12,801 nt of DNA from J061 sp003695725 [NCBI: Candidatus Schekmanbacteria bacterium] (GTDB lineage Bacteria; Schekmanbacteria; GWA2-38-11). Below, one piece after another: positions 6,753-12,801 of this stretch (positions are counted from its first letter, which is position 1; every line of letters starts with the position of its first letter). The notes below the pieces were generated by a model. It did no database searches, was not told the DNA's origin, and was given only the letters and a program-made list of their open reading frames with translations. The position numbers and the translations under genes are program-made. Location: NCBI GenBank assembly GCA_003695725.1, contig RFHX01000320.1, forward strand, positions 1 to 12,801. Reading direction: 5' to 3'.

Positions 6753-8271
6753 GTGGACTATTGTCGATAGCAGTATACTTTTTAATTTCTCCTGATTCAA
6801 TAAGTTTTACCATTAAATCACTAATCAAAGGGTCAAATTGTTTGCCTCGAAGGGCTATAAATTCATTCTTAATATATTCCATTGGCAGTCTATCCCTGTA
6901 TATTCTTTTAGAATCCATAGCATCATAGGAATCAGCCGCAATTATAACTTTTACGACGGCAGGGATTTGGTCACCCTTTAATCCATCAGGATATCCTTTC
7001 CCGTCTTCTCTCTCATGATGATGTTTAACAATACATCTTACATCCTGCAATGATTTAATCGGTGCAATGATTTTGTCTCCTATTATAGTATGATTTTTTA
7101 TAATCTCTCGTTCATTATCAGTAAGTTTTCCCGGCTTATTGAGTATCATATCTGATATGCCGATTTTTCCTATATCATGAAGGCGCCCGCCATTATCAAT
7201 AATCTTTATCTCCTGACTGCTCAATCCAAGTTTTTTTCCCAAAAGAATGCCTATATTCGTTACTCTTTGACTGTGGCCTGAAGTATATTTGTCTCGAGCT
7301 TCAATTCCCATTACAAGGGAGTTTATTGCACATAAATAGGAATTATTGAGGTCATTTAAAAGCATTGAGTTGTCAATTGACATAGATGCCTGCATTGAAA
7401 GAAATGTCAAAAACTGAATGTCATTCTCATTCATCTGTGAATCATTTGACGAATGAGATATGAAGACCATTTCTCCTCTATAGCCGCCTGAGAAATTCAA
7501 TGGCACCGATACAATTGCATTTATATTGCTCTCAGAAGTAATATAATTAGAAATATCAGCAATTAAACAGCGGCTTCTCAAAGGATATATTTTTTCACTA
7601 TTCCTTTTCAAAACTACTGCCTTGGAATTTTGAGAAGATTCGCGGAAATCTCTAATAAACCTCTTAAATGAAAACTCCTTTTCTATTTCCTTGTCAGGAT
7701 GGCTTGATAGCGTAAAATTTCTCTCTTTCTGTTCGTCAAAAAGCTCAGCATAACAGTAATCAGCCGATGTATTATTCAGTGCTGATTGAAAAATCATAGA
7801 TAGTATATGTTCTATCTCGAAATTAGAACTTATTTTTTCATTGATTGCACACAACTCACTATATATGTTGATTTTAATATCATCTTCCTTCTTTTTTTTC
7901 TTTTCAATTACATCTTTTATAATCCCTTCAACTTCTTTAAAATCGAATGGTTTAAGGACATAACCAGCTGCTCCTTCCTTTAATGCAAGACGCGCTGTTT
8001 CCAATGTGCCGTGTGCAGTCATAACAATAACTTCAATATCATCCTTCTTTTCTAATTTGGCAATTTCCTTGACTAATGAAATGCCATCCATTTTCGGCAT
8101 TATCAGGTCTGTTAGAAGAATGTCATAGGAATTAGTTTTAATCTTTTGAAGAGCTTCAAGGCCATCTTCTGCGCTGTCAACATCATATCCCCGGTCTATA
8201 AGAGACCTTGTTACAAATTTGCGGATAATTTTAGAATCGTCTGCTACAAGTATTTTAATTCTTTCTTTCAT
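6730..8271 (-). CDS. Response regulator: receiver, GAF-like and HD-GYP domains
   Basis: This 513-residue protein has three parts. The receiver domain (about 4-122) has the acidic pair Asp11-Asp12, phosphoacceptor Asp55 in TDLIMP, Thr85 and Lys107. After a lysine-rich coiled linker comes a region (about 135-310) that looks like a GAF domain (SADYCYAELFDEQ, then INAIVSVPL and GEMVFISHS). The HD-GYP domain (about 315-495) has GHSQRV, HDIGKIGI (His365-Asp366), HHHE (417-420), DGKGYPDGL (423-431) and AADSYDAM. HD-GYP proteins break down cyclic di-GMP, and all the metal-ligand motifs visible are intact, so activity is expected, controlled by phosphorylation. The ATG is 8 bases past the stop of the receiver-GGDEF gene, and I see no clear Shine-Dalgarno, so translation may be coupled. 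No partner histidine kinase is in the window. Its 3' end overlaps the carrier gene by 23 bases. Confidence 0.93.
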   Translation of the reverse strand: MKERIKILVADDSKIIRKFVTRSLIDRGYDVDSAEDGLEALQKIKTNSYDILLTDLIMPKMDGISLVKEIAKLEKKDDIEVIVMTAHGTLETARLALKEGAAGYVLKPFDFKEVEGIIKDVIEKKKKKEDDIKINIYSELCAINEKISSNFEIEHILSMIFQSALNNTSADYCYAELFDEQKERNFTLSSHPDKEIEKEFSFKRFIRDFRESSQNSKAVVLKRNSEKIYPLRSRCLIADISNYITSESNINAIVSVPLNFSGGYRGEMVFISHSSNDSQMNENDIQFLTFLSMQASMSIDNSMLLNDLNNSYLCAINSLVMGIEARDKYTSGHSQRVTNIGILLGKKLGLSSQEIKIIDNGGRLHDIGKIGISDMILNKPGKLTDNEREIIKNHTIIGDKIIAPIKSLQDVRCIVKHHHEREDGKGYPDGLKGDQIPAVVKVIIAADSYDAMDSKRIYRDRLPMEYIKNEFIALRGKQFDPLISDLMVKLIESGEIKKYTAIDNSPLIRLSAA

Positions 8272-8279
8272 TGGGTTAT

Positions 8280-9257
8280 CTATTTCTGAATATCAGAGGA
8301 AAGGACAAGCAGGTTTTTACCTTTCTTCTTTGCGGCATATAGCGCTTTGTCTGCACATTCAATAAGACTTTTTTTATCAGTTGCATTCTTCGGAAAACTG
8401 GCAAGTCCCATACTGACAGTAACCTTCCCCTGAGGTAAAACTTCCTGCCTGTCAAAATGCGTTTCTGATATAACATCCCTAAGTCTTTTAACAATTGTAA
8501 AAGATTCCTTCTCATCAGTTTCAGGAAATATTACACAAAATTCATCGCCTCCGTATCTCGCAACATAATCGCAATCTCTGCAGGATTTTGTCAAAAGCCA
8601 AGCCATTTGTTTGAGAAGAATGTCACCTGCAGGATGCCCATTTGCGTCGTTGTATTCCTTGAAATAGTCAATATCCAACATCAATACAGAAACAGGTCTA
8701 TTATATCTTTTGCATCTATTGATCTCTGCCTCAAGCAGTTGATGAAAAAAGCGATGATTGTAAACCTCTGTCAGCCCATCGATTTGGGAAAGCTCCCTAT
8801 AAAATTCTCCCTCTTCAGCCTTTCTTTGAAGTTGTCTCTTTTCAATCGTTCTTTGCACGACAATCTGTATCTGTTCAATATTAAAGGGTTTCACGATATA
8901 GTCAGTAGCACCCAATCTCATCGATTTAACGGCAGTTTCAACTGATGCATATCCTGTCATAACCAATACATCCGAGTTTGGAGATATTTCTTTTGCTTTT
9001 TTCAAGACTTCCATTCCATCCAATTCAGGCATTACTATATCCGTTATAATCAAATCATAATTGTTGGATTTTATTTTTCCGATTCCTTCAAAACCGTTTG
9101 ATGCCAATTCTACATCAAAACCTTCATCTGTTAATACATCATTCAGCATACATCTCATAACTTCTTCATCGTCGATGACTAATATTTTATGTTTTTCTTC
9201 ATTTTTTAATGGTTGATTTTGTTTAATAGTTAGAATTCCCTGTTTTATTGAATTCAT
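8280..9257 (-). CDS. Response regulator: receiver plus GGDEF (diguanylate cyclase)
   Basis: This 325-residue protein has a receiver domain (about 22-137), with Asp29-Asp30, phosphoacceptor Asp73 in TDIVMP, Thr101 and Lys123. A short charged helix links it to a GGDEF domain (about 158-322). The active-site motif GGDEF is intact at 236-240, with the substrate-side signature MLDIDYFKEYND upstream. The product-inhibition site RDCD (227-230) lies five residues before GGDEF, the usual I-site arrangement. It is therefore predicted to be an active, feedback-inhibited diguanylate cyclase (PleD/WspR-like), switched on by phosphorylation at Asp73. The ATG has GGGAG 7 bases upstream. An N-terminal tail of about 20 residues precedes the receiver. 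It is the first gene of a two-gene operon with the HD-GYP regulator, so one transcript makes opposing c-di-GMP enzymes. Confidence 0.93.
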   Translation of the reverse strand: MNSIKQGILTIKQNQPLKNEEKHKILVIDDEEVMRCMLNDVLTDEGFDVELASNGFEGIGKIKSNNYDLIITDIVMPELDGMEVLKKAKEISPNSDVLVMTGYASVETAVKSMRLGATDYIVKPFNIEQIQIVVQRTIEKRQLQRKAEEGEFYRELSQIDGLTEVYNHRFFHQLLEAEINRCKRYNRPVSVLMLDIDYFKEYNDANGHPAGDILLKQMAWLLTKSCRDCDYVARYGGDEFCVIFPETDEKESFTIVKRLRDVISETHFDRQEVLPQGKVTVSMGLASFPKNATDKKSLIECADKALYAAKKKGKNLLVLSSDIQK

Positions 9258-9531
9258 TTGGAATCTCCCTTTCAGTGCAAAAACCTTTTTAATATAATCG
9301 GTTTATTGGACAATTTATTAAGCAAGTATTCGAGGCTTATAAAATTTAATAAAGTTATTTTCTGTCAATTCTTCACCTTAAATTTACAAAAGATTTTTTT
9401 TAGTTTTGAATCAATTTGAGGGGTATTTATCGGAAAAGAATATCTTTAATTGAAATAAAAAAATGAAAATATAAGGTTTTTTCAATTTTTATGGCATTGA
9501 GAGCGCGTTTTTAATAGAAAAAGGAGTTTAT
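9258..9531 (-). promoter_or_regulatory. Intergenic region upstream of the c-di-GMP regulator operon
   Basis: These 274 bases are very AT-rich and hold no credible gene. They should contain the promoter of the receiver-GGDEF/HD-GYP operon and the 3' end of the Fur-family transcript. A perfect minus-strand TTGACA is at 9363-9368, but the hexamer 17 bases on is ATTTTA and the nearest good -10 (TATAAG, 9336-9341) is 21 bases away, so no promoter is called. I found no clear terminator after the Fur-family gene. I also found no c-di-GMP riboswitch motif and no good Fur box by eye. Confidence 0.4.
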
Positions 9532-9975
9532 CTACTTTTTCTTTTCTCGGCATTTTTTACAATAGCCAAAAATCTTCAAACTGTGATGTTCAGCCAAAAA
9601 GTCCTTTTTTCTACAAACCTCATTTTGAAGATTCTCGATGCGTTCATCATCAAATTCTATAAAACTATTGCAAGAGAGGCAGACCAAATGGTCATGATGC
9701 CTATGTCCAAGAATATGCTCATAAATTTTGCGGCCAAATCCGGCTTGATGCTGTGTTATCAACTTGCTTTTTATGAGAAGGTCAAGAGTTCTATAAATTG
9801 TTGCTCTCGATATTTTGCTGTTTTTTTCCCGTAATATTGCCTCTAATTGGTCTGCATCAAAATGGTCATGGGTTTCAAAAATAACCTGGACAATAGTTTC
9901 CCTTTCAGCCGTATATTTGAGGTTATTTGATTTTAGATACTCTTTGAATGTTTCAAGGAAATCTTCCAATTTCAA
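9532..9975 (-). CDS. fur: Fur-family metal-responsive transcription regulator
   Basis: This protein of about 147 residues has the full Fur layout. An N-terminal winged helix contains HDHFDADQLEAIL and the recognition helix SRATIYRTLDLLI (56-68). The metal-binding and dimerisation domain contains HRHHDHLVCLSC. Two CxxC pairs (Cys99/Cys102 and Cys139/Cys142) would hold structural zinc, and histidines at 91-96 and 130-131 fit metal sensing. At the position where the peroxide sensor PerR has Asp104, this protein has Glu107 (FIEF), as in Fur, so an iron-type regulator is more likely than PerR. Zur or another relative cannot be excluded. No ATG is available. The best start is TTG at 9973-9975, or a second TTG two codons later that has GGA about 9 bases upstream. 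It is the last gene after the lipoprotein gene, with a 20-base gap. Confidence 0.9.
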   Translation of the reverse strand: MKLEDFLETFKEYLKSNNLKYTAERETIVQVIFETHDHFDADQLEAILREKNSKISRATIYRTLDLLIKSKLITQHQAGFGRKIYEHILGHRHHDHLVCLSCNSFIEFDDERIENLQNEVCRKKDFLAEHHSLKIFGYCKKCREKKK

Positions 9976-9995
9976 AGGTCCAGAAAATTGTTCAA

Positions 9996-11072
9996 TTATA
10001 ACCTGATTTTTTTAGTAATTGTTTTTCCATCAACTACTTTTACACCCAATATTTGTGCCGATTTTCCTTTATAGTCTATAATCACATCATATACACCGGG
10101 CACAATAGATACTTTTTCATTCACTCTGCCGCTCTTGATAGGATTTTGTCTATCGCCAGCGGGATATATCGTAACTGGAAGATTCTTAACATCTTCAGAT
10201 TTATTCAATGTTTTTACCACAATCCAGCCCTGTTCAAAGACGACATCAATCACTTTTTCTTCCTGGTCCTTTATCTCTACATTTTCCTGCCACTTATCTG
10301 CACCTTCGTGGCTAACCTTAACATCATATATTCCCGGATAAAGTTCAATTGGGTCACCAGAAACTCCAGCACCTACTTTTCTGTCTAAATCGATTGTTTC
10401 AACCTTAAAAGGAGTTGCTCCTTCCTTGACAAATGTTATATCAACATTTGCTCCTAAAACCTTATAGAACCGAGTTTCATATTTTGTCATCCCTTCTTTT
10501 TCTCTAATGACAGGAGCTCGCAGCATCTCAGGTTTCAAGATTTTCTCAACTGTCTCAAGCGAATTGCCAATCTGAATTTTTTCTCCCAAGACGAATAATT
10601 GTGTAATATAACCATCTTCGTTTCTCGATACTTCCAATCCTTTATCAGGGTCTCTATCAGGCACTACAAGGATAGATGCCGCTGCTGGAGTTTTATCTTT
10701 ATTAATCGATTTAACAAGGAGCTTTCCGGTAGGGAAAACAACTGTATCAGTAAACTTTTTACCCTGCTCAACCTTTACATCATTAATCCACTTCATATTG
10801 CCGCGCCAATCAATCTTTATATCATATGTCCCTTCTTTCAGATACATATCAAGACCTGAAATTCCTTCTGCAACCTGATCAATGTGGTTATCTTTCGTAT
10901 AAGCAATTACTTTGCAATCTATTACCTCTCCATTTGTCTTCTTAGTTGCAATAAGCAAGCTTCCTTGTTTAGGCCCTTCTTTTTTACATCCCCATATGAT
11001 TATAAAGGATAAAAAAAGTACTGGTAAAATAATCGCCTTCTTCATTGAAAACTTCTCTTTCATCACCATCAT
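9996..11072 (-). CDS. Repeat-containing lipoprotein (PEGA-like beta repeats)
   Basis: I do not recognise a named family. The 358-residue protein begins with a lipoprotein signal: charged residues, a hydrophobic stretch (about 13-27) and a lipobox-like IWGC with Cys29. The Trp at -2 is unusual, but Gly at -1 fits. Lys rather than Asp follows the cysteine, which favours the outer membrane in a diderm. The mature part shows a recurring beta unit resembling PEGA domains. The shared core [TIV]YD[IV] is at about 82-87 (TYDIKI), 248-253 (IYDVKV) and 327-332 (VYDVII). KW appears at 94-95 and 260-261. Each unit is followed by a strand like DVVF and then G-x-[LI]-[LV]-VK (116-121, 282-287). Such repeats usually serve in surface or scaffold proteins. 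The start ATG is fixed by AAGGAGG 7 bases upstream. It lies between the acyl-CoA synthetase and Fur-family genes, probably in one operon. Confidence 0.82.
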   Translation of the reverse strand: MMVMKEKFSMKKAIILPVLFLSFIIIWGCKKEGPKQGSLLIATKKTNGEVIDCKVIAYTKDNHIDQVAEGISGLDMYLKEGTYDIKIDWRGNMKWINDVKVEQGKKFTDTVVFPTGKLLVKSINKDKTPAAASILVVPDRDPDKGLEVSRNEDGYITQLFVLGEKIQIGNSLETVEKILKPEMLRAPVIREKEGMTKYETRFYKVLGANVDITFVKEGATPFKVETIDLDRKVGAGVSGDPIELYPGIYDVKVSHEGADKWQENVEIKDQEEKVIDVVFEQGWIVVKTLNKSEDVKNLPVTIYPAGDRQNPIKSGRVNEKVSIVPGVYDVIIDYKGKSAQILGVKVVDGKTITKKIRL

Positions 11073-11079
11073 TGCTTTG

Positions 11080-11086
11080 CCTCCTT
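11080..11086 (-). promoter_or_regulatory. Strong ribosome binding site of the lipoprotein gene
   Basis: AAGGAGG lies 7 bases before the first of several ATG codons (residues 1, 2, 4 and 10 are all Met). It supports the upstream ATG at 11070-11072 over the later ones, which would otherwise give a more typical short lipoprotein signal starting MKKAII. Confidence 0.7.
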
Positions 11087-11102
11087 ATATTTTTTCTCAT
11101 TG

Positions 11103-12674
11103 TTAAAAATTTTCAAATATTGTCAAACTTTTTCTTTCATTGGAAAGCTCTTTTATAACCAACGATTTTAGTTCTTCTTTTTTTATCTTTGCACTTGCTG
11201 TAAGTGGAAAAGAGTCAACAAATATTATGTAGTCAGGAATCTTATATGAAGCAAGAAACTGTTTACAAAAATTACTCAGTTCCTCCCCGCTTACTTTACT
11301 TTTTTCCTTCGTCTTTACACAAGCAACAATTTTTTCTCCAAAAGTTTTGTCTTCTATACCAAAAACTGCAGCTATTTCAACAAAATCATGATTCATTAAA
11401 TGTCGTTCAATTTCACCTGGGAAAATATTAAATCCCCCTCTGATAATTAAATCCTTTTTCCGTCCTAATATTTTCAGATTTCCCTCATCATCAATAACTC
11501 CAATATCTCCCGTATAAAACCAATCTTCTATCTCTTTATTTCTGTAATAAGCCTTCATTACACTTTCGCCTTTTATTGCAATTTCTCCAGACATTCCATT
11601 TTTCACCTTGTTTTTCTCATCATCAACAATCTTCACCATTGTCCCTTCTACGGCTTTGCCCGCACTCTTGCTTCTAACATATAAATCATCATCTGGCGAT
11701 GAAATAGATATACATGAAGCTTCTGTCATACCATAAGCGATACACGCCTTACAACCAAATTTCTTCTCTAACAGCTCTATTAATTCTGGTGTACAGGAAG
11801 CGCCTGAAATATAACCTGTTCTCAATGAAGTCTTCTTAATCACGCTTTTTTCCATCTCTTCGCATAACTGTACCACCTGAGTTGGAACAGCATAAAGCAA
11901 GGTGACATTTTCATCTTTTATAAGAGACAAGGATTCTTCGGGATCGAAAACATCAAGAATTATTATAGTTGATCCTGCTGTAAATGCATTGTTTAGAAGC
12001 ACACTTGACCCAAAGGCATGTGAAAAGGGTACTATCAAAAGGAAAATGTCCTTATCTGTTATCTTTAATCTTGAATTTACTGCAAGAGAATTTTTTATGA
12101 GATTTCTCTGATTCAAAAGAACACCTTTCGGTTTCCCAGTGCTTCCTGATGTATACAATATAACAAAGGGTTCATCAATTGAAAGTGGTTTATATTCATC
12201 AAGCCTTCTCAATATATTTGATTTTTCATTTTGGAATGGATATTTATTTCTCTGATTCAAAGGGGTTTCATCCAAAAAGATTATTTGATCTTTCTGTTCC
12301 CTATTTTTGTAAATTTCATCTAAAATGACTTTGTAATTTTTCTTTTTATATGACGAGAAGCAAAATATAGCTTTTGGATCACAATCATCGATGATTTGAG
12401 AAATTTCACTAATTCCATATCGAGTATCAACGGGCACTGAAATAATACCTGTCAATGCTGAAGCATAGTAGAAAAAAACAAATTCAGAGCTGTTTGGTAA
12501 AATCAGCACAATACGTTCTCCGCATTTGATGCCAAGATTTAAAAGAGCATCTGCATAATCCAAAATATTGGATGCAGTATCAATAAATGTGCATTCTTTT
12601 GTATTCTCTTTGAGAAAGGTTTTTTCCCCTCTCAAACTTAGATGAGTATACAGGAAATCTTTCACCAAACTCAT
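11103..12674 (-). CDS. AMP-forming acyl-CoA synthetase / AMP-binding enzyme
   Basis: This 523-residue member of the ANL adenylating superfamily activates a carboxylic acid with ATP and would normally join it to CoA. Core motifs in order are YTSGSTGKPKG (174-184), YGMTE (314-318), YTGD (387-390) and GRKKDLIIRGGFNIFPGEIE (404-423). Near the end is PLTASAKIKKEEL, whose Lys496 should be the catalytic lysine of the last motif, although Ser-Ala replaces the more common Ser/Thr-Gly before it. The length and motif set fit medium- or long-chain acyl-CoA synthetases or O-succinylbenzoate-type ligases. The substrate cannot be read from the sequence. The start ATG at 12672-12674 has no recognisable Shine-Dalgarno. 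It lies upstream of the lipoprotein gene with a 30-base gap, so it probably heads a three-gene operon with the lipoprotein and Fur-family genes. Confidence 0.9.
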   Translation of the reverse strand: MSLVKDFLYTHLSLRGEKTFLKENTKECTFIDTASNILDYADALLNLGIKCGERIVLILPNSSEFVFFYYASALTGIISVPVDTRYGISEISQIIDDCDPKAIFCFSSYKKKNYKVILDEIYKNREQKDQIIFLDETPLNQRNKYPFQNEKSNILRRLDEYKPLSIDEPFVILYTSGSTGKPKGVLLNQRNLIKNSLAVNSRLKITDKDIFLLIVPFSHAFGSSVLLNNAFTAGSTIIILDVFDPEESLSLIKDENVTLLYAVPTQVVQLCEEMEKSVIKKTSLRTGYISGASCTPELIELLEKKFGCKACIAYGMTEASCISISSPDDDLYVRSKSAGKAVEGTMVKIVDDEKNKVKNGMSGEIAIKGESVMKAYYRNKEIEDWFYTGDIGVIDDEGNLKILGRKKDLIIRGGFNIFPGEIERHLMNHDFVEIAAVFGIEDKTFGEKIVACVKTKEKSKVSGEELSNFCKQFLASYKIPDYIIFVDSFPLTASAKIKKEELKSLVIKELSNERKSLTIFENF

Positions 12675-12770
12675 AGTATTAGTTCATTATTTTAGATCAA
12701 ATTAAAGAAAAGTAACTAAATAAATTTAACAAAAAGATTTGTAAAGAAGATGTCTAATCTACAGGTTAAA

Positions 12771-12801
12771 ATAAAAGGCCCTCTTTCGTAATCAAGAGGA
12801 C
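12771..12801 (-). terminator. Rho-independent terminator of an unseen gene to the right
   Basis: On the minus strand GTCCTCTT (12794-12801) pairs with AAGAGGGC (12778-12785) across an 8-base loop. Seven pairs are Watson-Crick and one is a G-U wobble. The stem is followed by CTTTTATTTT. The stem may extend beyond the window edge. It should end transcription of a minus-strand gene lying to the right, which makes the acyl-CoA synthetase gene the first of a new unit. Confidence 0.6.

Noticed and set aside
9336-9368. Possible promoter of the c-di-GMP regulator operon (TTGACA with TATAAG)
   Set aside because: The spacing is 21 bases, and the hexamer at 17 bases (ATTTTA) is poor.
9448-9487. Inverted repeat AATTGAAA / TTTCAATT in the intergenic region after the Fur-family gene
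   Set aside because: The stem is AT-only apart from one G-C pair, the loop is 24 bases and no T run follows on the minus strand, so it is not a credible terminator.
1-12801. CRISPR arrays, tRNA or rRNA genes, insertion sequences or phage genes
   Set aside because: No regular repeat-spacer pattern, no tRNA-like clover or rRNA sequence, and no transposase or integrase motifs were seen on either strand.

Overview
The window is an AT-rich stretch of bacterial chromosome, densely coded and with no sign of mobile DNA. A probable outer-membrane lipoprotein (lipobox cysteine followed by Lys, not Asp) and a Fur-type regulator suggest a Gram-negative or diderm bacterium. So does a pair of receiver-linked c-di-GMP enzymes. 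The gene mix resembles deltaproteobacterial or related uncultured lineages, but the sequence alone does not fix the taxon. Most coding is on the minus strand. Only the left-edge GAF fragment and the carboxylase operon lie on the plus strand.

Left part (1-3185). The 3' end of a GAF-domain gene enters from the left edge. It converges on a small KH-domain RNA-binding protein gene (khpA), and one strong inverted repeat between them can end transcription from both sides. khpA has its own near-consensus promoter, placed just after the end of ilvN. ilvB and ilvN, the catalytic and regulatory subunits of acetohydroxyacid synthase, form a tight minus-strand pair with a good promoter and a leader hairpin. 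ilvC is not adjacent on the downstream side.

Middle (3186-8271). A plus-strand three-gene operon encodes a split biotin-dependent acyl-CoA carboxylase, most likely propionyl-CoA carboxylase: carboxyltransferase, biotin carboxylase and biotin carrier. The carrier gene ends 23 bases inside the oppositely oriented response-regulator gene, so the two genes overlap tail to tail.

Right part (6730-12801). Two minus-strand response-regulator genes sit together: a receiver-GGDEF protein (predicted c-di-GMP synthase) followed by a receiver-GAF-HD-GYP protein (predicted c-di-GMP phosphodiesterase). Upstream of them, and separated by 274 bases, is a second minus-strand cluster: an acyl-CoA synthetase, a repeat-containing lipoprotein and a Fur-family regulator. 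A minus-strand terminator at the right edge closes an unseen gene and separates it from this cluster.

Functionally, the window joins branched-chain amino acid synthesis with acyl-CoA metabolism (acyl-CoA ligase and acyl-CoA carboxylase) and a c-di-GMP switch with opposing outputs. I found no clearly new defence, mobile or biosynthetic system. The best leads are the acyl-CoA synthetase/lipoprotein/Fur cluster, the paired opposing c-di-GMP regulators, and the carboxylase whose gene break seems to fall inside the domain that normally links its two halves.
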